64,000 nt of DNA from Camarhynchus parvulus (GCF_901933205.1 NC_044571.1:10765420-10829419), one strand, 5' to 3'; shown: positions 11,924 to 25,089, counted from the first letter of the stretch. Notes: generated by a model not told the origin, from the sequence alone. A program made the numbers and translations.

Positions 11924-14900
11924 GTGCGACTCGTATGAAGCAGAAGAGTTTTTTCAAACAATAACTTTTCAAGAAGTAGGCAATGTCCAACCAGATACAC
12001 AAATATTGACAGAGGGCATATAGAAAAGGATTTAACAATGCAGTTAAGTGGTGATGCATAGAGATTTTCCCAAACTTCGGGTGTGACAGTGACAACCTGA
12101 GTTTGACAATTTGTAGGCTGCTAAGAGAAATGCCATACTGAGTGAGGTGTAGCCTCATGTACTGGAGAACAAGGGAAATGAATGGGGATGAATGGGGGGA
12201 AGATAAATATTGATTAATTTTAGATAATAGCACAATGTAAAGTATTCATAGCACCCAAATAGAAAACAGCTGCGAATGTTTACAAAAGGCAAATAAAAAC
12301 TAGAAAGAAAAAACACCGTGTTTCTTCTGCGAACGGTAAAGGTGAGATTTTGTTGTAACACAGGATACAGCCAAAAGGAACAGTCCTTCTCTGCCATCCT
12401 CCTCTCCAGCAGCATGTTCCCAAGTGTTTCCTCCCATCTCTTCTGGTTCTAGCACGTGTCTTTTTAAAATAATTATAATCCTTTTCTACCTATGTAATTT
12501 CAGTTGGTTCAATGAGCAGGTGCAGCATTGCTGGATTCAAGCTGAGACAGAGGGACAGTAATGCCAGGAAGGCAGGAAAGAGTGGGACCATTCTTGTTTC
12601 TGGAAGCCTGCAGTGTGGTTCACTTAATCTGTATTCCCAAGCAGCCAAAAATCTCTTTCTCCTCTTCTCTCAAATGTATTTGCATTCTAGATGGGGATCA
12701 TATGTTTCTGCCTTGTACTTCAGGTTTTATCCATTGCTAAGATCTCCAACATTTTAAATTATTTTTTAGCCAGTTGTTTGGATTTTAATTTTAGGTATTC
12801 CACATTTAAATTCCTCTCCAGCCATGTTAAACATTTCTTCCAAATTTTTCTGTCAGGAGCTGCAAGATATAAAAACCTACACCTATAAACAGTAAAATTT
12901 GCATCTGTTTATGACTCTTGATCAGGACCACATATAAAAGTAATCAAAGACTTTGGGCTGGCAATGGACTTGGGACAGTGGATTCTAAAATATATTTGTT
13001 GTTGGTATAGCATATCATGTCAAAATCACCTTGATTTTTAAAAATGCAAATTCATTTTATCCTGAAATACCCTCTGCTGGGGATAGATGTTTGCAAGCAG
13101 CATTCTGGTTGTAGAACAAAACATTTCATTTGGAAGTACTGCTGACTACATAGTAGGATAGTTTTGTAGAGAAGAACTAAAACAATTGTGCAAACAATGT
13201 TTATTAATTAAAAAATAAATGTATTAAAGGTTTGTTAATTCTTATAGTTTTTTATATTCAAATGACCAACCTCACCTCCTGAAGCTTCTTAAGTACAGTC
13301 TGATCTCATTGGAATATTTGCATGCTCCATATCCATGAATTTAGTGTAACAGCACTGCATAAATGGCTACAGAGAGATTACCGCAGTGACTATTTAAATT
13401 AGTGAACTCCAAATCTAATTACTGAGTAAAATGGCTGAATAATATCCATTAACTCTTATCATCAAAAAGGACCAATAGTTCGAATCCTTCTACACTAGGT
13501 AATTTAACGTTAATATGTGGGAAGTGAAAAAAAAAAAAAAAAAAAAACAAAACCAACCCAAAACAATCAGCAAACCCCTCAAATCCTTAAGAAATAAAGT
13601 TTTTTACTTCCTAGGAGAGGAAACCATTCTGTCTCTCCATTTCAGCTAGAGTTCAATTTACAAGGCTGTTATCTACAGGGAATTTGATATATAAGGAAAC
13701 ATAAAAACCACCATTAGAAGAAAAACAGAAAATGGTTTTTTTCTTTCTCTCAAAGAATGTTGGGAAGGAACAATTTTTATGTGACTTAAAAAAAATATAG
13801 TGACAATGGAATTATTTGCATTCCACTCTTTTCACTACTTGCAGAATCAGACCGAAATGCTGTCAGTAAAACTGTTGAATGTACATGAGATATGTGCATA
13901 AAAAAGAAAAATATCAGGGCAAATAACTTAGTGTCTATGCTTCTCCATCCCTTCCTTTCCTCAAGTAGGCGAAAAAGTTGACAATATGAAAAGAGCTTTT
14001 TGTAAAAGAGTTAATAACCATCATATCAATCATATCAATCAAACACAGTTATGTCTTCTTATACAATTAAAAATTAGATTAATAGGCCAGTTTTATTATA
14101 GATGAAACTCAAACTGGCTTCATTTTTCATTAGAGGAAATTATAACTTCCCAATAATGAAGGTATACATCAATAAATGTCATAAAAATACAGACATCCTC
14201 ATATTAAAAGACGATGTATTTAAAAAGATAAACATCTGAGGAACTTAATTTGGACCAGCTTACAGGCTTCCTTGAATTTATTTTGCATGTATTTTTATGT
14301 TGTGTTTTGTTTTAGCTCAGAGCCAACTGTTAAGGTTGGACAGGCTCAGCTCTGAGTTTAAAACACAGGTTCAAATACAATGGTATCATCTGTGTCATAA
14401 CTCCTGGGAAATACTTGCACATTTGCAAAATTTTATCAACTTTCTTCCCCTGCCTTGGTTGTTGTCTGACATTAACAAACAGAAAGTTAAGTTTGTTACC
14501 TTCATGCCTGATCTCTGTTTTCCCCAATTCTTTTTCTTTCTTCCTTTACTGGTTGCATTGTATTGCCCATGATCAATTTTCCACCCACGTTTCTTCTGCC
14601 TCCTCCTCCTCCTTCCTATATCTCATATAAATATTTTCCTTTTAGTTTCCAGTGGAAACTAATGCTTATGAAGTGGTGTACCAAAAGTTCAGCCACATAA
14701 GCTTGAAGGAAACTAAGCAGGCTTTCATCAGAAGCATTTGCAGTTGTCAAGGCTATGTCAAAACCAAGCAGCCTCTCTGAAACATTCCTATTATCAAGCA
14801 TTACAAATTCATTGCATTTTGCCTGCAGATGTCTATATATAGATAGACATGTGGGATCTATGATGACATTTTGCAATAGAAGATAAAATAGAAGATGATA

Positions 14901-15097
14901 GAAAATATATTTGCTAAGCGGGACAAAGAAAATGAAAACAGAAAATCATTCCACATAGATATATGAATTCTGCTAAGTGGGGATAGAAAGGTAGAGTAGT
15001 GTTTCCACCACTGAAGTAGTCTGAAACAGATAAAAATGAAGTTGTATTCCTTGTAGTAAATAAAAAAGAATCTACTGAGAATGTGCTAAAAACCAGT
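11924..15097. other. AT-rich noncoding DNA with an A21 run
   Basis: No gene is supported. A pure A21 tract lies at 13527-13547 and is followed by CAAAACCAACCCAAAACAA, the first of several such tracts in this window. Frames at 11853-12233 and 12155-12415 (minus) and 14616-14876 (minus) look like chance. A perfect 8-bp inverted repeat (ATGTCTAT / ATAGACAT) lies at 14829-14850. Confidence 0.5.
13527..13547. repeat. Poly(A) tract, 21 bp
   Basis: Twenty-one uninterrupted A residues followed by a C/A-rich CCAAAA-type extension. No retroelement body is recognisable upstream, so it is reported only as a homopolymer. Confidence 0.95.
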
Positions 15098-15153
15098 TTG
15101 GTTTTTGGGTTTTTTGTTTGTTTTGGGTTTTTGTTTTGGGTTTTTGTTTTAAT
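15098..15153. repeat. T-rich low-complexity tract with GGGTTTTT units
   Basis: Repeated units of GGTTTTTG and GGGTTTTT with interspersed TTTG. The matching open frame (15083-15277, translation rich in Phe, Val and Leu) is an artefact of this composition. Confidence 0.85.
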
Positions 15154-16079
15154 TTTTGCTGTGTGTAGATTGAGGCACATAATTTATCTGGCACTTCTAA
15201 CAACTGAAAAAAAATATAACTGTTTCTTGAATGGAATATTAAAGTTAGCTTCTGAGTTAGCCTGTGATAAAGTATGACTATTTGTAATTAAGACTTAAAT
15301 GAATTATCTTGACAATCACTGTGCTTGTGCATTCTTTTCATGTGCATGCCAGTGGAGGTCTCTATTATGAGAAGGCCAGGAAGAAGACTGAATTAGTAAT
15401 TTCTCTTTGTCAGGCACTGATTTATAGATCCCTGTCTCTCTTTCTAATGTAGTAAAAATATAAAATATTAATCAACTGTACTTCAAAACTATATGCACAA
15501 ATAAGTGAAATGCTTTAAAAATTCAGTTACAAATAAGTTTAGGGATTTAGAATTTGTGTTATATTTTCCTGTTTTATTTTCCTCATGTGTATAAATTAAC
15601 CCTCTGAATATGGCTGTATTTAATAGAGCAAACAGCACTGGTCTTGAGCCACTGGTATCTAAACAATATCATTGTTATTTCTTAGTGTAGGAATTTCATT
15701 TTACACTTTACTCTTTTCATTTCCATAATCAATATTTACATTTCCAAAGGTATATCTTTTATTCTTGTCACATCAAACCCTTATAATCTATCAATTTCTA
15801 TAATAGTAATAATTATGATAATAATTTGAAATAATAACCTTTCAGTGGAAATTTTCCATAATTTTCTGATACAAGTCTCTTTTCACATCAGCTGGCTCCT
15901 TGAGAATATACAGTCTTACTCATGTGACTATGCAAGATACTAGGCAGAAAATTTAGGAGAATTGAAATTGTAAAGTATGATCTGAGAACACCTGCACCAG
16001 CTGCTTATATTTATCATGATATAAATTGTGCCGAGCTCACCAAATTCATTTGTTAGAGCAGCAGTAGTTATTCTCACTC
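15154..16079. other. AT-rich noncoding DNA, no gene seen
   Basis: No recognisable repeat, RNA gene or coding exon. It has scattered TAATAATTATGATAATAA-type A/T simple sequence near 15802-15835. Confidence 0.5.
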
Positions 16080-16342
16080 ATGTAATGTAATTCATCTGCA
16101 GTCCTGTGACGTCGCTTTCATTGGTTCATTTGCATTACAAAGAACAGAGGTTTGGAAAACAAGAACACTCAATTCATAACATGGCATAAAACATCCTCAG
16201 TGGACAACAAACTGATATTTCCCTGTTCTCTTTGAATGACTTGTCTGTCAGTGTGTGAAAACGTAGAGTATGTTTAGCAAAATTCATTGTCTGTTGCCTA
16301 TATTGGGTTCTTTTTGTTTAAGAGTCGTGGAGGCAAATATGT
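16080..16342. promoter_or_regulatory. Candidate enhancer: CRE-like, CCAAT and SOX-OCT motif cluster
   Basis: Within 36 bp lie TGACGTCG at 16107-16114 (a CRE differing from the consensus TGACGTCA at the last base), ATTGG at 16120-16124 (inverted CCAAT), and ATTTGCATTACAAAG at 16128-16142. The last is the reverse complement of CTTTGTAATGCAAAT, the composite site in which a SOX half-site (CTTTGT) and a POU octamer (ATGCAAAT) are spaced as in known SOX2-OCT4/POU targets. The surrounding 250 bp is complex, repeat-free and retains CpGs, unlike most of the window. The motifs are seen directly; regulatory function and conservation are inferred. No TSS or coding exon is visible nearby, so a distal enhancer fits better than a promoter. 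Confidence 0.35.
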
Positions 16343-19300
16343 GCGGATAATTGTCAAAAATTGAATGGTTTGGGTTTGCTGGATTTTTAGTATTCACCCC
16401 CATTAGTGAAATAAAAGTGAGCAATTTAAAATATGCAAAGCTTAACCTAAATATAGGATGCTGAAAGGGTTGGCCTGATTTTTATAGTGCTGAATACAGA
16501 CTTCCTGCTAAAATTGTGCATTTCAGACTGTTTATTTAAATATAAGACAGTATTTTTAGAGGGGTGAAAATATAGTACATTTATTAATTTTCCTTTCTAT
16601 ATATATATTACTAGTAAAATCTCTAGCACAGAAGGAAAAAGTTAATCATACCAGTAAATTAGACATCTGCTCCTATGTTGCAGATGTAAGGAGAGTGGGA
16701 GAGGAAAGCTTTTTAGCAGCTCTGTTTGAATAATCCTTAACAATTCAGAGTCATTATGTCATCTTTATTCTGATAATCAATATTGTAAAGTAACTATTCT
16801 GATCTTATATAATGCACAATATTTTATTCCTAAAGTGTTTAAAAATCACTTTTAAAGTCACAAATTGGGAAATATGAACAAAGACTGGTGAAATATTGGG
16901 GAATTTTGTCAAAAGTACAGGTCACCTTCCATTGGTTCACGGGAACATTTACTTTTGCAATGAACAAGGTAATATTTCTACCTCTGCTTTGCTCTTACTC
17001 AGCCTAGTAGACATTTATGGTGTCATAAATAGGATCTAAATTTGACCCTTAGTTTTTATTTTCACCCCACATTATTGTATGCTAATGAATAATCTCGTCT
17101 CTGGGGTGACCTGAGCCAGGCCATTGTGACAGAATTGCTGCAGCACCAGGTGCTTCTGCTTCTGGATCTTTATTGTTAGGGTTTGGATAGGTTTTTGTGG
17201 AGGTCATCTGCAGTGATCATGTACAGGCAGGTTGACTGTTTAATCAAATACCTAACTTCAAAATTGTGTGTCATGAGCTTGCCTCTTGTTACAGGAATAT
17301 GAAGGGAGATGTAAGAACAGGATTTTCTGGTTTAGATTGCTTCAGGGCTATTTTTCTTAAATGTGAGGATCCTGACAAGTCACTGTCAAAGCTTCAAAAA
17401 TGGTTCTGAGCTTTCCTTAAAGTCAGGTAAAGAGTTTGTGTTACTTAAGACTTCCTACTAGTAAATTACATGTTGGCTTTTATCTGCTATTTGTTTTCCT
17501 AGTAATAAGGGTTGTATTATTGTTATGGCTAGAGAAAGCAGAGTAGTGCTATCATATAAAGGAATAGACTATAAAATGCAGGTTTAACATAAACTAGCAG
17601 TTTGTCTCCATAACAAAAAGAAGCATTGCCTGGGTGTCTGTAGGAGCTTTGGAGTTATACCTACATTGCTGCAGTAATGCCAGCATGGAGTAAGAAATGT
17701 CAGACTTTGTCATCCTTTGTGGTTTGGGTCCTGCCCCTAAACTGCAGAGTGTGGTTTTCAAAGTTGGTCAAGTCCTTAGAAGAGTCCATTAGAAGGAATA
17801 AACACTTCCAGCAATATTCAGTGCTGTGCTGCTCTTGAAATACTGGAAAAGTGGACTTGGTGTGGGCAATACCTTGGGTTATTTTGTCATTACTACAGTA
17901 AAAATATCTTATCTACTGACTGGAATTAGAACAGGCTGATGAGCTTATGCTTCATGGTTTGGAATGTTTTCCTCTGGGATTGTTTACCATGGTCTTGGCT
18001 CTCAATGTGATGGTGATAATCAAACTGTGATTTATTCAAGGCCATTTGCCTTCATTTTCCATGAGGGTTGTGGTGTAGAGTTGTCTAAGATATGTTGTAG
18101 ACTAAGAACAGCTTTTACTTGAAAATACTTTTAAAAAAAATTCAGTTTTGCAGGCTTTGTATTTAAGGTAAGGCTTTCTCTAATAGTTGATTATGCTGTT
18201 GTAACTCACCGTTTGTACTTAGCTGTGGGAATATTTCCTTTGAAAGTATTTTTATCTTTGTTTTATTACGTCTTTGCTGGCCAGCGAAGAATGCATAACT
18301 CGTGATTGCTTCAATATGCTTACAAATGAGATTATTTGCACATCTAGATATCTTTCCCATAAAACTTGTAAGGGCATTTACAAATATTGATGATGCTTTT
18401 ATAGGTAGGCTTTCTCTTGATGCTTTGAGAAATATAAGTATATTAAACAGCCACTGTTTTTTCTAATGAAGACATTAGTCCTTTAAATTTGCAGATATCT
18501 GATCTCTTTAGCACATGCTGCCCCATGTGACTGTCACTTGGCTTCCTTGTGCTTAAATGTAATCAAGATATCAATTGCCAATTTCTGCCTGTTTCATTTA
18601 ATATATTTCATAATAGCATCTATACCTGTGAAAACTTAGATTAGTGCACAGATTTACAGAGAGATCAGGGGCAAAGGATAAAGGACTAAGATCAGTCCTG
18701 CATGGAGAAGGCAGATGAGTGTCATAATGGGCTGGAAATGCAGGAAAAACAATGAAGGTTGCTTTGATGAAAGGAAGGTAGGGCAGAGGAAAGAGAATCA
18801 CATTAGGCAATGGCAAGATAGAAATCCAGGAGTGAATTAGTGACAAGGTGTGAATGGAACAGGCTGGAGAAGGGAAATCAGAAACTTAAAGTAAAAGCAG
18901 CTCACAAGGTAGAAGAGTGGTAGCTGGGCAGAGATGTCTTGGCAATTTTGACTAATGAGAATAGGATGAGGTGAGGGGAAGAGCTAATTCTCATGGCTTT
19001 TAGCTCACTCCTTGAGCCCTTTATCTAAATGTATTACTGAGAACTCTGATTTGGGAGTGAGGAGTGGTACACAATAGCAAATAATCACATCATATCCATC
19101 TCAAATAGGTATCCAAAATTAGCAAATACTTTGACCTTATGCACTGTTTGTCTTAACTCTCTTTCTGTGTAATGGAGCTAATAATAGATCCTTGTCTCAA
19201 TGCAGGCCTGTGGAAAATAATTAGAATTGGTAAGCACTCTGACACTGCTGTGATGCATGCTCCAAACAGCTCATTGTGGGACCTGATAATTCTTTCCCAA

Positions 19301-20952
19301 TTCACAGTTCAATAGTGCACAGCAAATAAGGCATGAGGTCACCCATTAAATGATTTGGGTAAAAATTAAATACTGAATAGTTTCATGTCAAATGAAGTGA
19401 CTGTGCATTTAAAATTTGTATCAAAATTATATCTGCTCAAGAGGTATTATTAGATTTGCAGAAGCAATGTTAATTCTTTTAGTTCTGTCTTTTGGGCCTT
19501 CTAGTTGACAATTGTAACACTGTTTTCACTGACATCTGGGGGAGATGTGGAGTGTGCATCAGAGAATGTGGTTTGTGACAGGTAACTTGAAAGGTGACTG
19601 TAAATCTGACAGGTGTCTTTCCTATATTTGGTATAATTTTGGGATTTTGTAGCCTCTTATGTAAAACATGTCCTTCTCCATGGGCAGTAGTTGTGTTTAG
19701 ATGCCATTTTACAGGTTTTTCTATGTACCCACAATGCCTTCTAAATTCTTCAGTATATAGATATGAACATACACCTAGATTAAAAAAGTAAGACAAGTTA
19801 TTTCATGTCTAATGTTTAGTGTCTTATCTTCTCTTTTAAGTCCAGGTAGTGCCCATTGTAGTGCCACAGTGGGAGACACAAGGATAGAAATCTCTGTAAA
19901 GTCTGGTTGCAAGTATGCAACTTCTGACTCTGCTGCAAGCAAAACAGAGTATCTGGTACATAAGATGTAATAAAGAAAAGAGATTTCTGCAAGATTATTT
20001 TAATTGTCTGTATGACTTCAACAGTCAATAGGCCTTCTAAATATGCATGCCTTAAAAAAAAGCATGCATTCTTTTATTGTGTGAATTGGTGGAGTTTTGT
20101 TTCTCTGCTTTTAGGAAATGTGAGATTTCTGAGTTGGAGGATCTTGTATATTCTGAATAGTCTCAAAACAGAAGGTAGGCAAACGAGTAGCTTGAGCTGC
20201 AGAGGGGAATAATATGTGCATTTTCTCTGTGTCTCTACTGAAACAACTAAGATTACAAGTCTCTTGAGAATGACACTTCTGAGTGGTGGGTTTTTAGTGA
20301 CAGATTATCAAATCTGTCATGTTATGTTGGGACTTTTTCCTCTGACAAATGTGGGTCCTTGAAAATCAATAATTTTCTATATAAAATTTCAATTGTCCTG
20401 AAATTTTAGTTTAGGTTGTCATCAACATTCCACTCCCACCCCACCCCAATTTGGATGTGCAGATGAGCCCCTTATTCTTTGCTGGGAATCATTACTTTGG
20501 TTTGGGGGATGAGGAGCCTTTAGCTTTTATATTATCCATGTTGTATTGGCTTTTTTCACTTTAAGCTAGAGAGTACATAATACGAAATATAGTTTTTTCA
20601 TGGGAGAACAAAGGTAAGAATGTGATATGACGTTCTCATGAGGAATCACAGCACTCTAAGGAAATATAATTTAATCCTCGTGTGTCTTGAATTTAATTTT
20701 TCTTTTTATTTTTTAAAACAAACAAGCAAAACAACCCAAAACCCTGCAGTAGTTTTAATTACCAAGCAAGCAAAATCTTCCTAATTGCTGACACAAAAAA
20801 AAAAAAAAAATCACATAGCTTAATTGAAATGTGAAAGTTAATTCATTTTTTATGAATATCAACATTTTTTTTTTTTTGGTCTAAGATAAAAGAAAAATTT
20901 GAAATACGAAAGTTTTTTAAGGAGACCCATTTCTACTACTGCATAATTTTAC
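16343..20952. other. AT-rich noncoding DNA, no gene seen
   Basis: No defensible exon. Open frames such as 18598-18846 (minus) and 19479-19796 (minus) have no family resemblance. An A16 run lies at 20795-20810 and a T13 run at 20865-20877, just before the next CR1; a C/A-rich AACAAGCAAAACAACCC tract is at about 20722-20740. Otherwise nothing is recognised. Confidence 0.5.
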
Positions 20953-21308
20953 AGGATCATCAAATGGGTTGGAGGGACTCTAAAGATGGTCTAGATCCAA
21001 CCCCCTGCCATGGACAGTGACATGTTCCACCAGACCAGGTTGCTTGGATCTCCATCCAGCCTGGCTTTGAACAATTCCAGGAATGGGGCATCCACAGCTT
21101 CCCTGGGCAGCCTGTGCCAGTGCCTCACCAATCTCTCAGTAAAGAATTTATTCCCAATCTAACCCTAACCTCCTTCAGTTTAAAGCCATTACCCCTTGTT
21201 CCTATCACTACATGGCCTTATAAAAAGTTCCTCTCCATTTCTCTTGTAGGCCCCTTTATGTACTGGAGACTGCTCCAAGGTGTCCCCAGAGCCTTCTCTT
21301 CTCCAGGA
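20953..21308 (-). mobile_element. CR1 LINE 3' fragment (inverted)
   Basis: The plus strand reads the inverted CR1 3' end. Landmarks are GGATCATCAAATGGGTTGG, CCAACCCCCTGCCATGG (20998 on), CCTGGCTTTGAACAATTCC, GGGCATCCACAGCTTCCC, TTAAAGCCATTACCCCTTG and CTTCTCTTCTCCAGG ending near 21308. In sense orientation the minus-strand frame through it still reads KGAYKRNGEELF and RPCSDRNKG, pieces of the C-terminal part of CR1 ORF2. It is truncated at its 5' side, where unique sequence resumes at about 21309. This is one of the better preserved copies here, so relatively young. The open frame 21189-21416 (minus) is a hybrid of this remnant and flanking DNA, not a gene. Confidence 0.95.
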
Positions 21309-23234
21309 AACACAAATTTCATTTGTTAAGTGGACAAAATCAGAAAACACAAAATCAGAAATTCCCCTCCCCCTACAATTATTAATGCGAGTCCTTGTTC
21401 TACCTCTTTCTGTCATGCTCCTTTCAGGACTTCGCTACCCTCAGAACTCAGCACTTTGAGGCTGTGGGCTGAGGTTGGGTCTCTGCTAATCTGCAAGGAC
21501 AGATGTTGTCCTCTGCAGAGATGCAGCTCCTGGCTCATCCCAGGTAGTGGCTGAGTGAGGATGTGGATGTGGGAAGAGATCCTCAGCTGAGCCTGAACGT
21601 CCGGTTCCCACGTGCCTGGACTTGTTGCTTAGGGGAGATCTGCTGGAAGGGATGATTATTAACAGATACAATCTTCCTTGCACCTGTGAAAAACAATAGC
21701 TAATATTAATTTAATCTGAGCTCTAATTGTTATGACTGGATAATTTAATATTTTCTGTAACAGGCCTCAGGACCCATTTTATACTTCCTGCTGACTGCTC
21801 TATTATTCACCTAGCATGCAAGTACATTGACTGGCTGTGTTCAGAAAGTAACTGTACTAATTCTAACCTTTTTTTTTGTAAACTTTTTTTAGTTACAGAT
21901 TTGCTTTAATTTCTTTACACTATTTGTTTCATTGACCAAAGAAAGAAGGAAAACCTCTGTGTACATTAACGATGTACAACAGCAATACTCTAAATTTCCT
22001 TTAAGGCATAATATAACAAGAGATATGTATAGATTGTGCTGAGAAAGGTTAAGGTTATTTGTAGTATATTTGACTCACAGGAATCAGTGCAAACAAAACA
22101 CTGAGTAAGCAGTGCAGTGTGGATGGGGAATAGAAGAGGACTGCACACAATGGAGACCTAAGAGTTCATTTATATTCCAGCTGGATGTTCCATGCTTATC
22201 TGTTTCATAACCTTTTATTTTGCTTGTATTCTCAGTAACAGGCTTACAAATAGTTTCTTTCTTTGCTTTTAATCTGTTTGTTCTTCCTTTCATAATCTAC
22301 TTGGTTAATTTTAAAAGGATTTCTTGGTCAAACCTATACTGTCACAAATCTTTCAAAATCGTACTGAATACTTTTGAAAACTTAAAAGGTATACTACAAT
22401 TATTCAAGTAACTAGACATGTCTCTGCTACTTCTGATGCCTTAATGCACATTTCCATCCATAGGATTTTACAATTATGATATATCTCTGTACAGCATTAA
22501 TACAAGAAGCTTGTGAGCCAGGTCACTGCTGACCAATATTAAAATACTCAAAATAGAGTTTTCAGTCTAAATATAGAACAGAAATAAACAGGTCTATATC
22601 ACAAAAATGAACCCAAAAATCACCATGGGAAAATAAATGATACTTTCAGGTTTTACTGAGCTACACAGTAGACCTAGGTCTCATCCTGCTTCCCATAGAT
22701 TGTTCCTAATGCCAGGCACAGGCATGACTTTTTAGCTGGATCACTACTTTTAAGTAGAGAGAGACTACTTTTTGAGACTCCCAGTAGTACACCATTGAGT
22801 TGTAAATTCAGCCTGCCATTGGTTTAAAAAGTCAGCCATTTTTGGTTTAAAATGTGTTTTATTTCTCATATGAATTAAGCTCATTTAATAGATAAGTTTA
22901 AAGGATAGACATTAGATCTCAGGTGGAAGAGCCCTCATGTAAGATCAAAAAACAGGGGACAGGGGATTTTAAATGCTTTTCTCCTGAAATAGTCAGTAGA
23001 ATAAATTATAGTCTCCAACAGGGATATGAGTGGGAGGATATATAATATGCATATTTTATATTTATGATCTGTATTAAAATATGCACATGCATGTACATCT
23101 CTCTTCACCCCCCACTGGATTAATTTGGTCAGATTTCTGTGCATATTTGCATATGCTGTGAAGCTTATTTTTCTATTTATTTTAGCCATACGCTGGTATC
23201 TCAAACTCAATTGCAAGTAAAATAAATATAATGG
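21309..23234. other. Noncoding DNA with a GC-richer patch
   Basis: 21400-21690 is visibly richer in G and C than its surroundings and keeps a few CpGs (for example at 21598-21612), but it matches no repeat or exon I recognise. An 11-bp direct repeat AAAATCAGAAA occurs at about 21336 and 21351. The rest is AT-rich and featureless. Confidence 0.45.
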
Positions 23235-23500
23235 CTGCCTCCCAGACAAACACCCCCTGCCCAGTTCTTCGCATTATGTGTTTTGGAATACCCCTGTGCT
23301 CACCTGGGCTCAGCTGTCCCAGCTGTGCTCCCTCACAACTCAGCAGGATCTAAACACTGGTGTGTTCTCAGTGCAGCTTTAGTCTCAAATCCACACCACA
23401 GCCCCACAGAGGCTGCTGCCCCTCCCAGGCAGAGCCAGCTCAGGGGGGCTCAGGAGCAGCTTTATTCTGGGTGCATAGCACAGGAAGGATGTGCTAACCT
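23235..23500. mobile_element. Probable endogenous-retrovirus-derived fragment
   Basis: This GC-richer segment contains CTGCCCAGTTCTTCGCATT, GTGCTCACCTGGGCTCAGC, GTCCCAGCTGTGCTCCCTC and CACTGGTGTGTTCTCAGTGC. The wording resembles segments I associate with ERV/LTR sequences common in songbird genomes. I cannot assign a family, find clear LTR ends (TG...CA) or a flanking duplication, and the orientation is uncertain. It could be an unrelated interspersed repeat. The open frame 23283-23579 through it is not recognisable as a protein. Confidence 0.35.
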
Positions 23501-25089
23501 CAGACACACACACACCTCTACAGATAAAACAAGGCTGTTGAAAACCTCTTTAAAATTAAGAGAGATAATCCCTGTATGATTCAATGCAGTTGAAGACTGG
23601 TGTAACTTTCACCAGGCAGACATTTGATGTCAGGAAGTATAAGAGATGCATACATTTAATTTATCTTTTTCCCCAGTGACTTTGTAACCCAAAATTTTAT
23701 ATCTTCTCTTTCTTGCTGTGCTTAAAGTCAGCTTTCGACTTTCAGAATACTCAGTATGTTTACTATATAGTCTTTTGCTGTGCAGGGTATTTGTAATTGG
23801 GTATTTAACCTATCACTTCCATGAGATTATGATATATTAATCATCCTCTTACACTATAAGGTCAGGAAATTAAAAAGCTATTTGCATTCTCAATGAATAA
23901 GAATTTCTTGAATTTAATGATTTGTGTTTTCATTATTGCCATAATATCTGGTTTAATTACTGTATAGACAGTAAAAAATATAAACTCTCTTGTTTCTTTA
24001 CTGGTGGTGATTCCCTCTTTTAATCTTTAGAAAACTCTCAGTGTTCAGATGGATCTGAAAAGATGTCAACCATCTGTACTACGACTGTGCTCTGTTCTGA
24101 GCTCATGTGAAAATCAGGTTACTCTTAATCTTATACCTTCACACCTTAAATGTGACAATAACACCTTTAAGGAGATGACAAGACTATATTTGTAGAATTT
24201 GTTGCATTTATTATGCAACCCTAAGCTTTACAAACATTTAATTATATTGCTTTTATAAATAGGGATTTTAATTATCATATAAGTACTGATGGGCATAATG
24301 ATAACACATGGGCAAAAGTAATAAAATCTGGTCATAAATGAGTTTAGTAGATCTTTATTGTAGATTTATTGTTCTTCTTGTTAGATTTCTTGGTTGAATG
24401 GCTGGATAGGATGAACAGGATATTTTCTTTCTGATTGCCTTTTAAAAACCTAAGTATGGGCTGTCCAGATTTAAGCTACTGTTTTTTAAAGACCAAATTT
24501 GCATCAGAAGCACCGAAATAGTAGGAATCCTTCAGGTTGAGAAATTAAAAATTCTGTGAAGTGACAAGAAAGGATTTAAAAATAGATAATACCTCAACTG
24601 GCACATACTACAGAAGGAAGATGAAATAATTCTGACAATTTTTATATTGTATTTCAGTACATCTACAATATAATTTTCAGGAAGTAATTATTTTTTTCTG
24701 ATAATTGGCTGGGTGATGAACTGCTAAACAGAGCGGTGTTAATCAAAGTTAATAGCTAGATTCTAAGTTATTGTTTGCTTGCCTGTTTGCATTTATATTC
24801 ATTCCCATTAAATTTTGTTAATTTGCACCAGATGAGAAACAGATTCTTAATTATTTGATTTCAGTTCTACCAAGAATAGATCAAAACCCAGTGATAAAAA
24901 CTGTCTTTAAATCTACAGATAGAAAATTATTGTTTTGGAAGTGTCATTTAGTGTCAGAATTTACCTGATGAACATCTCAATTTTGCTTTTGAGAAATGTA
25001 GAACAATGTAAGAATTTTGTTTCAATGTTTTCCAAAGAAAAATATTTATTTTTTTAGAAATGTCTCTTAATTTTTTGTTTGGTTATATC
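23501..25089. other. AT-rich noncoding DNA, no gene seen
   Basis: No recognisable repeat or coding sequence; a short CA run (ACACACACAC) precedes it at about 23504-23514. Confidence 0.5.

Noticed and set aside
11671..12023. Overlapping short frames on both strands
   Set aside because: They lie on the inverted CR1 copy at 11591-11923 and are antisense or frameshifted LINE sequence.
15083..15277. 64-codon frame with a hydrophobic, membrane-like start
   Set aside because: It is the translation of the GGGTTTTT low-complexity tract.
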